Positions 6,481-15,465 are shown, numbered from the stretch's first letter. The stretch is DNA of 45,627 nucleotides from REEB95 sp035632055 (GCA_035632055.1 DASQHO010000016.1:1-45627), one strand, 5' to 3'. Numbers and translations: made by a program. Notes: a model not told the origin generated them from the letters alone.

Positions 6481-9043
6481 GACGATCGCCGGCGCGGGCA
6501 GCGCGCTCGGCCAGCAGCTCGACGGCGCGGTCCATCGTCAGTTCCTCGGGCGCCATTCCGCCAGGTAGAGTCGCGTTGATACCATCATGGCTGACATAGG
6601 CGCCGTACTTGCCGTTGAAGATCTTTACCGCACCGCCGGCCGACGGATGGTCACCCAGGACCTTGATCGGTTCAGGTGCGCCGCGGCGGAACTTGCGCGG
6701 TTCGGCCAACAGGCTGACCGCACGGTTGAGTCCGACCGTCAGCACGTCGTCGTCCGCCGTCAGTGATTTGTAGATCTTGCCGTGCCGGATATAGGGGCCG
6801 AAGCGTCCGACGCCGGCGACGATCATTTCGCCGTCCTGCGGATGCGGGCCGACGTCGCGCGGCAACGCCAACAGCTTGAGCGCCTTCTCGAGATCGATGT
6901 CGGCAGGCGACACGCCCTTGGGCAGCGACGCGCGCTTGGGCTTTTCGGCCAGCGGCACGTCGGATTTCTTCGCGCGCTTACCTTTCTCGCGCGGCGGCTT
7001 CGGCGGCGTCTCGCCGAGCTGGACGTAAGGGCCATAGGGACCCTTCTTGAGCGCGACGATCAGTCCGGTCTTTGGATCGGTACCGAGCTCGCGCGGCTCG
7101 GCAGCAGCGCCATTCTCGCCATTCTCGATGCCCAAGGCGCGTGTGTAGCGGCATTCCGGATAACGCGAACAGCCGATAAAGGCGCCAAAGCGGCCTAGCT
7201 TGAGGCCGAGCCGGCCCTGGTTGCACACCGGGCACAGTCGCGGATCACTGCCGTCGGTACGTTCGGGGAAGAAATGCCGGCCGAGTTCCTCATCGAGCGT
7301 GTCGATGACCTGGGTGATATTGAGGTCCTTGGTCCCTGCGACCGCGGCCGAGAAATCCGTCCAGAAATCCGCCAATACCTTCTTCCAATCAATGCGGCCG
7401 CCGGAAATGTCATCGAGCTTGTTTTCGAGGTCGGCGGTGAAGTCGTACTCGACGTAGCGCGCGAAGAATTCCATCAGGAATGCGGTGACTAGGCGGCCGC
7501 GGTCCTCTGGGATCAGCCGCTTCTTGTCGAGTTGGACATACTTGCGGTCCTGCAACACCTGCATTGTCGAGGCATAGGTCGACGGCCGGCCGATGCCGAG
7601 TTCTTCGAGCTTCTTGACCAGGCTCGCCTCGGTGTAGCGCGGCGGCGGTTGGGTAAAATGCTGCTGCGGATCGACCTTGTCGCGGGTCAGCGGGTCGCGC
7701 TCATTGAGCGCCGGCAAGCGGCGGTTCTCTTCATCGCCTTCAGGATCGTCGGCATCTTCTGTGTAGAGCGTCAGGAATCCGTCGAACACTACGGTCGAGC
7801 CGGTGGCGCGCAAGGTGACTGAATTATCCGGCGGCGTAATGTCGACCGCGACCTGATCAATCGTTGCCGACGACATTTGACTCGCGACTGCGCGCTTCCA
7901 TACCAGCTCGTAAAGCCGCCGTTCGTCAGCGTCGAGATGGCCGGGTAGCATCTCCGGGCGGCGGTGCATGTCCGTCGGTCGAATCGCTTCGTGCGCTTCC
8001 TGTGCGTTCTTGGCGGCATTCCGATAGATGCGCGGTTCGTCCGGTCGATATTGCGGGCCGTACTGCGTCGCGATCATCTCGCGCGCCGCCGAGATCGCCT
8101 CATTCGACAGCGACACGCCGTCGGTTCGCATATACGTAATAAGACCGACGGTCTCGCCGCCAATGTCGATACCTTCGTAGAGCCGTTGCGCCGTACGCAT
8201 CGTGCGAGAGGCACCGAGGCCGAGCTTGCGCGACGCTTCTTGCTGCAACGTCGAGGTCGTGAACGGCGGCGGCGGATTGCGCCGGATCTGCTTCTTTTCG
8301 ACCGCGGCGACGGCGTAATCAATGTTCTTGAGTATGGCCTCAGCGGCTTCGCGTGCCTGCTGCTCGTTGGCAAGGTCGAACTTGTCGAGCTTCTTGCCGT
8401 TGAGATAGGTCAAGCGTGCAGTGAAGCGGTCGCCACCGCGGGTCAGGAAATCGACCTCGATCGACCAATACTCGCGCGGCTTGAAGATTTCGATTTCGGC
8501 CTCGCGCTCGCAGATCAGGCGCAACGCGACCGATTGCACACGGCCGGCCGAGCGGCTTCCGGGCAGCTTGCGCCACAGAACAGGCGACAAGGTGAAGCCG
8601 ACGAGATAATCGAGCGCACGGCGCGCCATATACGCGTCAATCAATTCGCGGTCCAATTCGCGCGGATGCTTGAATGCTTCCTGCACCGCGGTTTTGGTGA
8701 CTTCGTTGAACACGACGCGTTTGACGTCGACGCCCTGCAGCGCCTTGCGTTGGCGTAGGATCTCCTGCACGTGCCACGAGATCGCCTCGCCTTCGCGATC
8801 AGGGTCAGTGGCGAGGTACAGCCGATCCGCGCCTTTGACCGCGGTGACAATTTCCTTCAGCCGCTTGTCGGCGCGATGGTCGACTTCCCACGACATGGCG
8901 AAGTCTTCATTGGGACGCACCGAGCCATCTTTGGCCGGAAGGTCGCGCACGTGTCCGTAGCTCGCCAGGACTTTGTAGCCCTTGCCGAGGTACTTGTTGA
9001 TGGTCTTCGCCTTTGCAGGCGATTCAACGATGACGACGTTCAT
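6389..9043 (-). CDS. topA: DNA topoisomerase I
   Basis: The product is a type IA topoisomerase that relaxes negative supercoils. It has 884 aa. The Toprim domain starts at the N-terminus (MNVVIVESPAKAKTINKYLG) with the metal-binding DPDRE at 80-84. The active-site tyrosine is Y304 in LITYMRTDG. A single four-cysteine zinc ribbon (C604, C607, C625, C631) is followed by repeats of the alphaproteobacterial C-terminal type (KKGPYGPYVQLGE, VGRFGPYIRHGKIYKSL, GKYGAYVSHDGINATLP) and a Lys/Arg/Ala-rich tail. It lies 51 bp after dprA on the same strand, and its last 92 bp overlap the rnr reading frame. The dprA-topA-rnr order is common in alphaproteobacteria. Confidence 0.97.
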   Translation of the reverse strand: MNVVIVESPAKAKTINKYLGKGYKVLASYGHVRDLPAKDGSVRPNEDFAMSWEVDHRADKRLKEIVTAVKGADRLYLATDPDREGEAISWHVQEILRQRKALQGVDVKRVVFNEVTKTAVQEAFKHPRELDRELIDAYMARRALDYLVGFTLSPVLWRKLPGSRSAGRVQSVALRLICEREAEIEIFKPREYWSIEVDFLTRGGDRFTARLTYLNGKKLDKFDLANEQQAREAAEAILKNIDYAVAAVEKKQIRRNPPPPFTTSTLQQEASRKLGLGASRTMRTAQRLYEGIDIGGETVGLITYMRTDGVSLSNEAISAAREMIATQYGPQYRPDEPRIYRNAAKNAQEAHEAIRPTDMHRRPEMLPGHLDADERRLYELVWKRAVASQMSSATIDQVAVDITPPDNSVTLRATGSTVVFDGFLTLYTEDADDPEGDEENRRLPALNERDPLTRDKVDPQQHFTQPPPRYTEASLVKKLEELGIGRPSTYASTMQVLQDRKYVQLDKKRLIPEDRGRLVTAFLMEFFARYVEYDFTADLENKLDDISGGRIDWKKVLADFWTDFSAAVAGTKDLNITQVIDTLDEELGRHFFPERTDGSDPRLCPVCNQGRLGLKLGRFGAFIGCSRYPECRYTRALGIENGENGAAAEPRELGTDPKTGLIVALKKGPYGPYVQLGETPPKPPREKGKRAKKSDVPLAEKPKRASLPKGVSPADIDLEKALKLLALPRDVGPHPQDGEMIVAGVGRFGPYIRHGKIYKSLTADDDVLTVGLNRAVSLLAEPRKFRRGAPEPIKVLGDHPSAGGAVKIFNGKYGAYVSHDGINATLPGGMAPEELTMDRAVELLAERAARAGDRRGGRSRSRATKAKRETKTPAKKKQAATAAE

Positions 9044-9094
9044 GGTCCCGCCGCGGGGTGGGGTTCGAGGCCCGTGAAATAGCGTGATTTATAG

Positions 9095-10213
9095 TTAAAT
9101 CAACGTTAACGCGTTCCCCGGCTGGCGCGCGACTCGGCCTGCAAGCTCAAGTTCGAGCACAATTGTGAGGATCACGGCGGGCGACATTTGGCACTGCCGG
9201 AGCAATTCGTCAACGGGCAAGGGTGTCGGCGACAATAAACCGAGCACGATTTCGCGCGCGTCAGCCAGGTCTTTTGGGCCGATTTCGGCCGTTGGGGAGG
9301 GCACACGCGCGGCGCGTTGACGCTCGGCGAGCGGTGCGCCGAGATGCGGGCTGATCTCGCGCAGGATGTCGTCGGCGGCCTCGACCAGGGTCGCGCCGTC
9401 GCGAATTAAGCGGTTGGTGCCCTTGCAGCGTGGGTCGAGTGGAGATCCAGGGACCGCGAACACCTCGCGGCCCTGTTCGAGCGCGAAACGTGCCGTGATC
9501 AGCGAGCCCGAGCGCTCCGCCGCTTCGACCACAACAACGCCGAGCGCAATGCCCGAGATGATGCGATTGCGGCGCGGAAAATGCCGCGCTTGGGGCACGG
9601 TGCCAGCAGACATTTCGGCGACAAGCAGACCGCGTTCGGCGATCGCTTCGTGCAATCGGCGATTCTCTTCGGGATAGACCGCGTCGATTCCGCCGGCGAG
9701 TACCGCCAGCGTGCCACCCTCGAGCGAGCCTTCGTGCGCGGCTGCGTCGATGCCGCGCGCCAGGCCGGAAACTACGAGCAATCCGGCTGAGCCGAGCTGA
9801 GCGGCAATTTCGCGAGCAAAGCGCCGGCCGTTGGCGGAGGCGTTGCGCGCGCCGACCACAGCGACAGCACGCCGCGTTGCCAACTCGGCCCGGCCTTTGA
9901 CAGTCAGCAACGGTGGTGCGTCGTCGATTGCTGCCAGCGCCGGTGGATAATCGGGCTCGCAACGCGCGACGAGGCGCGCGCCGAGCCGGGCAACGGCGTC
10001 GATTTCACGCTCGGCTGCAGTCGCAGGACAAACGGTCAGCGGCTTGGCGCGTCCGCCGCGGTTGGCGATCTCGGGCAGCGCTTCAAGTGCCGCAGTGGCA
10101 CTGCCGAAACGAGCAATCAGCTGATGGAATGTGACTGGGCCGACATTTTCGCTGCGGATCAGGCGCAGCCACGCGAGCCGCTCGGCCGGCGGCAACGCGG
10201 AGCGGTTGCTCAT
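9095..10213 (-). CDS. dprA: DNA-processing protein DprA
   Basis: The product is a single-strand DNA binding protein that loads RecA during natural transformation. Length is 372 aa. An N-terminal SAM-like segment precedes the Rossmann-like core: AVAVVGARNAS, SGLARGIDAAAHEGSL, GTLAVLAGGIDAVYPEEN, FPRRNRIISGIA, RSGSLITARFALEQGREVFAVPG. A C-terminal winged-helix domain follows (DARE...PLPVDELLRQCQMSPAVILTIVLELELAGRVARQPGNALTL). The start at 10213 was chosen because it makes an ATGA overlap with the plsY stop; the open frame extends 48 codons further up, but only as shadow of plsY. DprA is widespread in species not known to be competent, so transformation is not proven by it. Confidence 0.94.
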   Translation of the reverse strand: MSNRSALPPAERLAWLRLIRSENVGPVTFHQLIARFGSATAALEALPEIANRGGRAKPLTVCPATAAEREIDAVARLGARLVARCEPDYPPALAAIDDAPPLLTVKGRAELATRRAVAVVGARNASANGRRFAREIAAQLGSAGLLVVSGLARGIDAAAHEGSLEGGTLAVLAGGIDAVYPEENRRLHEAIAERGLLVAEMSAGTVPQARHFPRRNRIISGIALGVVVVEAAERSGSLITARFALEQGREVFAVPGSPLDPRCKGTNRLIRDGATLVEAADDILREISPHLGAPLAERQRAARVPSPTAEIGPKDLADAREIVLGLLSPTPLPVDELLRQCQMSPAVILTIVLELELAGRVARQPGNALTLI

Positions 10214-10836
10214 CGCTCGCGTCCAAGTCGGATCTTGCTTTCGGCGCCGCGCGCCAACCGGCCGATATTGCTGGCATGGCGTATCACCACGAGCAACGCA
10301 ATGACGCTCACGATCGCGAACGGCAACGCCGTGTGCGGTCCGAAGAGCCACGCCCATAACGGTGCCAGCACAGCGGCCGTCAGGGCGGCAAGCGACGAAT
10401 AGCGGAAGATCAACGCCATCGACAGCCAGGTCGCGATCGTGGCGAGTGCGACCGGCGGATTGTAGGCGAGCAGTACGCCGGCTGAGGTGGCGACGCCCTT
10501 ACCGCCTTTGAAACGCAACCACACCGGGAAGAGATGCCCGAGAATAGCGGCGATTGCCGCGATTGCCGCGAACTCGTCGCCGAAGCCATGCGCTACTGCG
10601 ACCGCAAGGGCGCCCTTGCCGGCATCGAGAATCAGCGTTGCCACTGCTAGGCCTTTACGGCCGGTGCGTAACACATTGGTGGCGCCGATATTGCCGGAGC
10701 CGATCTCGCGCACGTCGCCCAGTCCCGCGAGGTGCGTCAAAATCAAACCGAACGGGATCGAGCCGATCAGGTAGGCGAGCGCCGCGCAAACCAAAAGCGG
10801 CCAGGATAGGCTTAGCGCTGCGGACGGTGACGGCAT
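10210..10836 (-). CDS. plsY: Glycerol-3-phosphate acyltransferase PlsY
   Basis: The product is a membrane enzyme that transfers the acyl group from acyl-phosphate to glycerol-3-phosphate, the first step of phospholipid synthesis. Length is 208 aa with about five hydrophobic segments. All three family motifs are present: GSIPFG followed by GSGNIGATNVLRTGRKG, then GHLFPVWLRFKGGKGVAT, then RHASNIGRL near the C-terminus. It overlaps dprA by 4 bp (ATGA) and starts 19 bp after the pyrC-like gene, so it is almost certainly co-transcribed with both. Confidence 0.95.
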   Translation of the reverse strand: MPSPSAALSLSWPLLVCAALAYLIGSIPFGLILTHLAGLGDVREIGSGNIGATNVLRTGRKGLAVATLILDAGKGALAVAVAHGFGDEFAAIAAIAAILGHLFPVWLRFKGGKGVATSAGVLLAYNPPVALATIATWLSMALIFRYSSLAALTAAVLAPLWAWLFGPHTALPFAIVSVIALLVVIRHASNIGRLARGAESKIRLGRER

Positions 10837-10855
10837 GCCGACGTTCCGCGCGGGC

Positions 10856-12151
10856 TCAAGGCTCGAGGCCGAAAACCGTGCGGCCGCCGATGACGGTCCG
10901 CTTCACTTTGCCTTGCACCGGACGTCCGTCATACGGCGCGTTCTTGCACTTCGAACGCAGCGTAGCCACGTCAATGCGCCACGGCCGATCGAGATCGAAG
11001 TTTACAAGATCGGCCGGCGCGCCGGGCTTGAGGCGGCCGCCAGGCAGACGGAGGATCTCCGCCGGCCGCTGCGACAGCGCGCGGATCACCTGTAGCAGCC
11101 CCAGACTGCCGTTGTGATAAAGCTCGAGCGACAACGGCAATAAAGTCTCGAGACCGACGATGCCGGGCTCGGCCGACGCAAACGGCAAGCGCTTCGATTC
11201 CTGATCTTGCGGCGAATGATCGCTGGCGATGGCGTCAATCGTGCCGTCCTTAAGGCCGTCAATCACGGCGCGGCGATCTTCTTCACCGCGTAACGGCGGC
11301 GATACCTTGGCGAAGGTGCGATATTCGCCGACTGCGGTCTCGTTAAGCGCGAAATAATGCGGCGCCGTATCGCAGGTTACGTCGAGGCCGCGCGCTTTCG
11401 CACGGCGGATGGCATCGACCGCGCCGGCCGTGGAGACGTGCGCCGCGTGATAGCGGCCGCCGGTGATCTCGACGAGCCGGAGATCACGCTCCACCATGAT
11501 GGTCTCGGCTGCCGGCGTGATGCCGACCAGGCCGAGCCGCGTCGCTATCTCGCCGGCGTTCATCACGCCGCCGGCACTGAGGCTCGGCTCTTCAGGATGC
11601 TGAACGATCAGCAGGTCGAAGGTGCTCGCGTAAGACAGGGCGCGGCGCATCACCACGGCGTCGGCGATCGCGTGCAAACCGTCGGTGAAGGCGACAGCGC
11701 CGGCGTCGGCGAGAAGCCCATATTCGGTCAACTCATGGCCACGCAAGCCCTTCGTTGCCGCGGCGTAAGTGCGGATGGCGGTGCGGCCGATTTCGCGCGA
11801 GCGGCGGCCGACGAATTCGACCAGCGCATGGTCGTCGATCGTCGGCACGGTGTTCGGCAGCATCGCCATCGTGGTGATCCCACCGGCGATGGCGGACTCG
11901 GCGCCAGTCGCTAAGGTTTCCTGGTGCTCGTCACCCGGTTCGCGCAACTGCACGCGCATGTCGGTCAAGCCGGGCGCCAGGCAGCTGCCAGCGCAGTCGA
12001 CGACGTGTACGTCTTCACCCAGCCCGTCGCGCGCCAGATTAGGGCCGAGTGCGGCGATCACGCCATTTTCGGCCAGCAGATCACCGGCACGATCGAGTCC
12101 GCTCGCCGGATCGAGCAGGCGGGCGTTCGTGAAAAGGATGCGGTTGCTCAT
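10856..12151 (-). CDS. Dihydroorotase-like protein without the HxH metal motif (pseudo-DHOase)
   Basis: This 431-aa amidohydrolase is of the class I dihydroorotase type and is often annotated pyrC. The first metal-binding motif, normally DxHxHLREPG, reads DMRVQLREPG here, with R66 and Q68 in place of the two histidines. Other positions are kept: VQHPEEPSLS, HVSTAGAVDAIR and the catalytic-Asp motif ASDHSP. Proteins of this kind next to pyrB are known as inactive partners (PyrX, PyrC') that assemble with aspartate carbamoyltransferase, as in Pseudomonas. I therefore expect a structural role here, with the active dihydroorotase encoded elsewhere. It overlaps pyrB by 4 bp (ATGA), which fits a stoichiometric complex. 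Loss of activity is inferred from the missing histidines. Confidence 0.88.
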   Translation of the reverse strand: MSNRILFTNARLLDPASGLDRAGDLLAENGVIAALGPNLARDGLGEDVHVVDCAGSCLAPGLTDMRVQLREPGDEHQETLATGAESAIAGGITTMAMLPNTVPTIDDHALVEFVGRRSREIGRTAIRTYAAATKGLRGHELTEYGLLADAGAVAFTDGLHAIADAVVMRRALSYASTFDLLIVQHPEEPSLSAGGVMNAGEIATRLGLVGITPAAETIMVERDLRLVEITGGRYHAAHVSTAGAVDAIRRAKARGLDVTCDTAPHYFALNETAVGEYRTFAKVSPPLRGEEDRRAVIDGLKDGTIDAIASDHSPQDQESKRLPFASAEPGIVGLETLLPLSLELYHNGSLGLLQVIRALSQRPAEILRLPGGRLKPGAPADLVNFDLDRPWRIDVATLRSKCKNAPYDGRPVQGKVKRTVIGGRTVFGLEP

Positions 12152-13104
12152 GGTGCCGGCGTACGCGCTTCGCGGTTCAAGGCCTCGAGGCAGGCCATTC
12201 GGACGGCGACTCCCATCTCGACCTGCTGGCGGATGACGCTACGGTCGATGTCGTCGGCGACCTCGGTGTCAATCTCGACGCCGCGGTTCATCGGACCCGG
12301 ATGCATGATCAAAGCATCATCCTTGGCAACCGCGAGCTTGGCGTAATCGAGGCCGAAAAAATGGAAATACTCGCGGATCGACGGCACAAAACTGCCGTGC
12401 ATGCGTTCGGTCTGGAGGCGAAGCATCATTACGATGTCGACGTCGGCGAGGCCTCGCTTCATGTCGTAGAACACCTCGACGCCAAAACGATCCATCGCCG
12501 CCGGGATCAGCGTCCGTGGCGCCACCACGCGCACATGCGCGCCCATCGCGTTGAGCAAGTAAATGTTCGAGCGCGCGACCCGGCTGTGCGAGATGTCGCC
12601 GCAAATCGCGACCACCAAGCCTTCGAGACGGCCTTTGCGGCGCCGAATGGTCAGCGCGTCGAGCAACGCCTGGGTCGGATGCTCGTGGCTACCGTCGCCG
12701 GCGTTGATCACGGCGCAATCGACTTTTTCGGACAGCAGCTGCACCGCGCCAGATTCCGGATGACGGACGACGAGCGCGTCGGGTCGCATCGCGTTCAACG
12801 TCATCGCTGTGTCGATCAGAGTCTCGCCCTTCTTGATCGAGCTGGTTTGCGCCTGCATGTTGATCACGTCGGCGCCCAGCCGCTTTGCCGCAAGCTCGAA
12901 CGATGTTCGTGTGCGCGTCGAATTCTCGAAGAACAGATTGATCACCGTGCGGCCGCGCAGCACTGCCAACGGCGCTGCGCCGCGCGGCTGGTCGGCGTAT
13001 CCATCGGCACGGTCGAGGAGATAAATGATTTCGCGGCGGGAAAGTCCCTCGATTCCCAGAAGATGGCGATGAGGGAAGGGGTCGTTGGCCGCGCCGGAGT
13101 CCAT
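12148..13104 (-). CDS. pyrB: Aspartate carbamoyltransferase catalytic subunit
   Basis: The product condenses carbamoyl phosphate with aspartate, the committed step of pyrimidine synthesis. Length is 318 aa. The carbamoyl-phosphate loop NSTRTRTSFE is at 61-70, followed by INAGDGSHEHPTQALLDALTI, ICGDISHSRVARSN and MHPGPMNRGVEID, all typical. The ATG at 13104 (MDSGAAND) was chosen; the frame stays open 13 codons further, but homologues begin near this point. No pyrI regulatory gene is nearby. The downstream pseudo-dihydroorotase overlaps by 4 bp, matching class A ATCase complexes built from PyrB plus inactive PyrC. It heads the minus-strand run pyrB-pyrC'-plsY-dprA-topA-rnr. Confidence 0.95.
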   Translation of the reverse strand: MDSGAANDPFPHRHLLGIEGLSRREIIYLLDRADGYADQPRGAAPLAVLRGRTVINLFFENSTRTRTSFELAAKRLGADVINMQAQTSSIKKGETLIDTAMTLNAMRPDALVVRHPESGAVQLLSEKVDCAVINAGDGSHEHPTQALLDALTIRRRKGRLEGLVVAICGDISHSRVARSNIYLLNAMGAHVRVVAPRTLIPAAMDRFGVEVFYDMKRGLADVDIVMMLRLQTERMHGSFVPSIREYFHFFGLDYAKLAVAKDDALIMHPGPMNRGVEIDTEVADDIDRSVIRQQVEMGVAVRMACLEALNREARTPAP

Positions 13105-13200
13105 CAAAGCCGGGACTATAGGTGTTGAAGACCGGCGCGGCAAGCCGGACCGTGGCCGAAGCTGCGATGCTTGCGCAGCGCTGCCTGCCGACTGGCTGTC

Positions 13201-14523
13201 CTAGCCATGTTCGTACGCGCGCTCACCGTGGCTGGCGAGATCGAGCCCGTCGCTTTCGGCTTCGGCGCTGACGCGCAACCCAGTGACTGCCGCCAATACT
13301 TTGACAATGAGGAAGGTTGCGATCGCAGACCATGCAGCTGCGGTGGCCACGCCAATCACTTGCGCGATGAGCTGCCGGCCCATCGTCATTCCCGATCCGT
13401 AACCGACGCCGCCGAGTGCCGTCGCGGCCAGCACCGCGACGAGGAGCGCGCCGACCATGCCGCCGACGCCGTGCACGGCGAAGACGTCAAGCGAGTCGTC
13501 GATCCGCAGCCGCTGCTTGACGAAACCGGTGACGTGAAAGCAGACCGTTCCGGCCACGACGCCGATAATCAATGCCCCGCCCTGTCCGACAAAGCCTGAC
13601 GCCGGCGTGATGGTCGCGAGGCCAGCGACTGCGCCGGTGACCAGCCCGATCGAGGTGGGTTTGCCGGCGCGCCGCCACTCGATGCCCATCCATGTCAGCG
13701 ATGCCGCGGCGGCGGCGAACTGCGTCGCGAGGATCGCAGCGGCGGCGGAGCCGTTGGCGGCCAGCGCACTACCGCCGTTGAAGCCGAACCATCCGAACCA
13801 CAGCATGCCGCCGCCGGCCATGGTCAGCCCGGGGCTGTGTGGCGGAATCAGGTTGTGTGGAAACCCGCGCCGCGCGCCGACCGTGATGGCGGCGACGAGC
13901 GCTGAGATGCCGGCGGTGGTATGGACGACGATGCCGCCGGCGAAATCGATCACGCCCTGTTGTGCCAACCAGCCGCCGCCCCAGACCCAATGCGCCACCG
14001 GCAGATAGACGACCGTCACCCAAAGGACGGTAAAGCCGATAACAAAACTAAAGCGCACGCGTTCGGGGAAGGCGCCGATGATGAGCGCCGGCGTGATCAC
14101 GGCGAAGGTCATCTGGAACAACGCGAAGACGTATTCGGGAATGTGCGGCTGATGAATGCCTTGGGCAACACCGGCGAGAAAGCACTTGCTGATGCCGCCG
14201 AGCAGGGCATTGCCGTCGGCGAAAGCCAGGCTGTAGCCATAGAGCAACCAGATCACCGAAACGATGCTGCAAATCACGAAACAATGCATGAGCACAGACA
14301 GCAGATTTCGCGCGCGCACCAGGCCGCCATAGAACAAGCCCAAGCCGGGCAGTGTCATGAACAGAACCAGCGCCGATGCGACCAGGACCCATGCGGTATT
14401 GCCGCCGTCGATGGCACCGGCGTCGGCGGCCCGGGCCGGCACGGAAACGGCCAGCAAGATTACCGGCCCTGCCGGCAACAGAAGAGCAAGGCGGCGAAAG
14501 GCCGCAATGATGCTGTGGCGCAT
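13201..14523 (-). CDS. amtB: Ammonium transporter
   Basis: The product is an inner-membrane trimeric ammonium channel of 440 aa. An N-terminal signal-like segment (to about residue 33, VPARAADAG) is followed by about eleven hydrophobic segments. The conserved pore histidines are seen in PVAHWVWGGGWL and FAVHGVGGMVGALL. The signature FAGGIVVHTTAGISALVAA and the C-terminal GLDLASHGERAYEHG, the region that contacts a PII protein, are present. No glnK gene is adjacent, although glnK-amtB is the usual pair; the PII partner must lie elsewhere. A 9-bp inverted repeat at 14602-14626 sits about 80 bp upstream of the start and could be a nitrogen-responsive operator. pyrB starts 96 bp downstream on the same strand. 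Confidence 0.95.
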   Translation of the reverse strand: MRHSIIAAFRRLALLLPAGPVILLAVSVPARAADAGAIDGGNTAWVLVASALVLFMTLPGLGLFYGGLVRARNLLSVLMHCFVICSIVSVIWLLYGYSLAFADGNALLGGISKCFLAGVAQGIHQPHIPEYVFALFQMTFAVITPALIIGAFPERVRFSFVIGFTVLWVTVVYLPVAHWVWGGGWLAQQGVIDFAGGIVVHTTAGISALVAAITVGARRGFPHNLIPPHSPGLTMAGGGMLWFGWFGFNGGSALAANGSAAAAILATQFAAAAASLTWMGIEWRRAGKPTSIGLVTGAVAGLATITPASGFVGQGGALIIGVVAGTVCFHVTGFVKQRLRIDDSLDVFAVHGVGGMVGALLVAVLAATALGGVGYGSGMTMGRQLIAQVIGVATAAAWSAIATFLIVKVLAAVTGLRVSAEAESDGLDLASHGERAYEHG

Positions 14524-14601
14524 AATCCCCCCAGTTTCTGCCGAAGGTCGGACCCCCCGGTTTTATCTGCTCAATTTTCGCGCATCGTCGATGGCGTCAC
14601 A

Positions 14602-14626
14602 ATGTGCAATTGCGACCATTGCACAT
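14602..14626. promoter_or_regulatory. Perfect 9-bp inverted repeat upstream of amtB (candidate operator)
   Basis: ATGTGCAAT (14602-14610) is repeated inverted as ATTGCACAT (14618-14626) with a 7-bp spacer. It lies between ruvX and amtB, about 80 bp before the amtB start. The size and symmetry suit a dimeric regulator. It contains TGCA half-sites reminiscent of NtrC sites, but the spacing does not match the usual NtrC consensus, and I find no sigma-54 promoter beside it. The bound protein is unknown. Confidence 0.45.
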
Positions 14627-14664
14627 GGAAGGAGCAATCGGTCGCAGGCGCCCCAATGTGGCGG

Positions 14665-15129
14665 TCAATCGTGCGCGATGCGGTCGAGCAGGCCCTGGAG
14701 GATATAGGCAGCGGCCGCGCGGTCGATGATGGCGCTGCGCCGCTGACGCGATAGGTCGGCTTCGATCATCCCGCGTTCGACCGCCGCGGTCGACAACCGC
14801 TCGTCCCAAAAGGCCAGCGGCAGCTCGATGACGGCAAGCAGATTGCGGGCGAATTGCCGGACACCCTGAACCCGGGGCGTCGGCTTGCCGTCGAGGCCCA
14901 ACGGCAGGCCGACGACGATGCCGCCGACGCCATGCTTTTCGACTTCGTGGACGATGCGCCTGGCATCATCGCGAAAGCGCGTACGGCGGATGGTATCGAG
15001 TGGCGAGGCAATGATTCGGCGCGTGTCGCTCAGGGCGAGGCCGATGGTCTTCGTGCCGACATCAAGTCCGAGTAGCCGTGCGTCCGGCTTGAGCAGCGTA
15101 TTGAAGTCGGTCGGGTTGCAGATCGGCAT
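14665..15129 (-). CDS. ruvX: RuvX/YqgF-family putative Holliday junction resolvase
   Basis: The product is a 154-aa RNase H-fold nuclease of the YqgF family, linked to pre-16S rRNA 5'-end maturation and proposed as a Holliday junction resolvase. Visible motifs are LLGLDVGTKTIGLALSD with the first acidic residue, GGIVVGLPLGLDGKPTPR, AFWDERLSTAAVE and the last acidic motif DRAAAAYILQGLLD. The start at 15129 was chosen because the conserved core begins soon after it; upstream in-frame sequence overlaps gatC and is not family-like. It is divergent from gatC across 48 bp that contain an inverted repeat. Confidence 0.92.
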   Translation of the reverse strand: MPICNPTDFNTLLKPDARLLGLDVGTKTIGLALSDTRRIIASPLDTIRRTRFRDDARRIVHEVEKHGVGGIVVGLPLGLDGKPTPRVQGVRQFARNLLAVIELPLAFWDERLSTAAVERGMIEADLSRQRRSAIIDRAAAAYILQGLLDRIAHD

Positions 15130-15144
15130 GTCGGGTGGTAGTAC

Positions 15145-15161
15145 CGGCTTTCGCGAAGCCG
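15145..15161. promoter_or_regulatory. Inverted repeat between ruvX and gatC
   Basis: CGGCTT (15145-15150) and AAGCCG (15156-15161) are inverted around a 5-bp spacer, in the middle of the 48-bp divergent region. It may be an operator or part of the gatC leader; it directly precedes the gatC ribosome binding site GAGGAGA. It is short enough to arise by chance. Confidence 0.25.
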
Positions 15162-15177
15162 AGGAGACATCTACTCC

Positions 15178-15465
15178 ATGCCGCTGGACAAGGCCACCGT
15201 CGCGCGGATTGCCGCGCTGGCGCGTATCAAGGTGCCTGAGGCCGAACTCGCTGGGCTGGCCGGCGAGCTGTCGAAGATCCTCACCTGGGTCGAGCAGCTC
15301 GATGCCGTCGACGTCACCGGCGTTGAGCCGATGGCTGCGGTAACGCATGCGCGGCCGGCGCTGCGCGAGGACAAGGTCACCGACGGTGGCATCCGCGACA
15401 AGATTCTTGCCAATGCGCCCGAAACGACCGACGGCTTTTTCGTCGTGCCGAAGGTGGTCGAGTGA
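15178..15465 (+). CDS. gatC: Aspartyl/glutamyl-tRNA amidotransferase subunit C
   Basis: The product is the 95-aa subunit that wraps around and stabilises GatA-GatB. The family pattern VARIAALARIKVPEAELAGLAGELSKILTWVEQLDAVDV...GVEPM is complete, as is the C-terminal LREDKVTDGG...ILANAPETTDGFFVVPKVVE. The ATG at 15178 follows GAGGAGA. Its stop overlaps the gatA start (GTGA), the first of two 4-base overlaps in the operon. Confidence 0.96.
   Translation: MPLDKATVARIAALARIKVPEAELAGLAGELSKILTWVEQLDAVDVTGVEPMAAVTHARPALREDKVTDGGIRDKILANAPETTDGFFVVPKVVE

Noticed and set aside
7964..8758. A 264-codon plus-strand frame inside topA.
   Set aside because: It is antisense to the topoisomerase core; the composition is that of a complementary shadow.
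12301..13128. A 275-codon plus-strand frame opposite pyrB.
   Set aside because: It covers almost exactly the pyrB coding region in antisense, with His/Arg-rich shadow composition.
14524..14664. A sigma-54 (GG-N10-GC) promoter for amtB.
   Set aside because: The nearest GG and GC pairs inside the inverted repeat are spaced by 8, not 10, and no better match was found.
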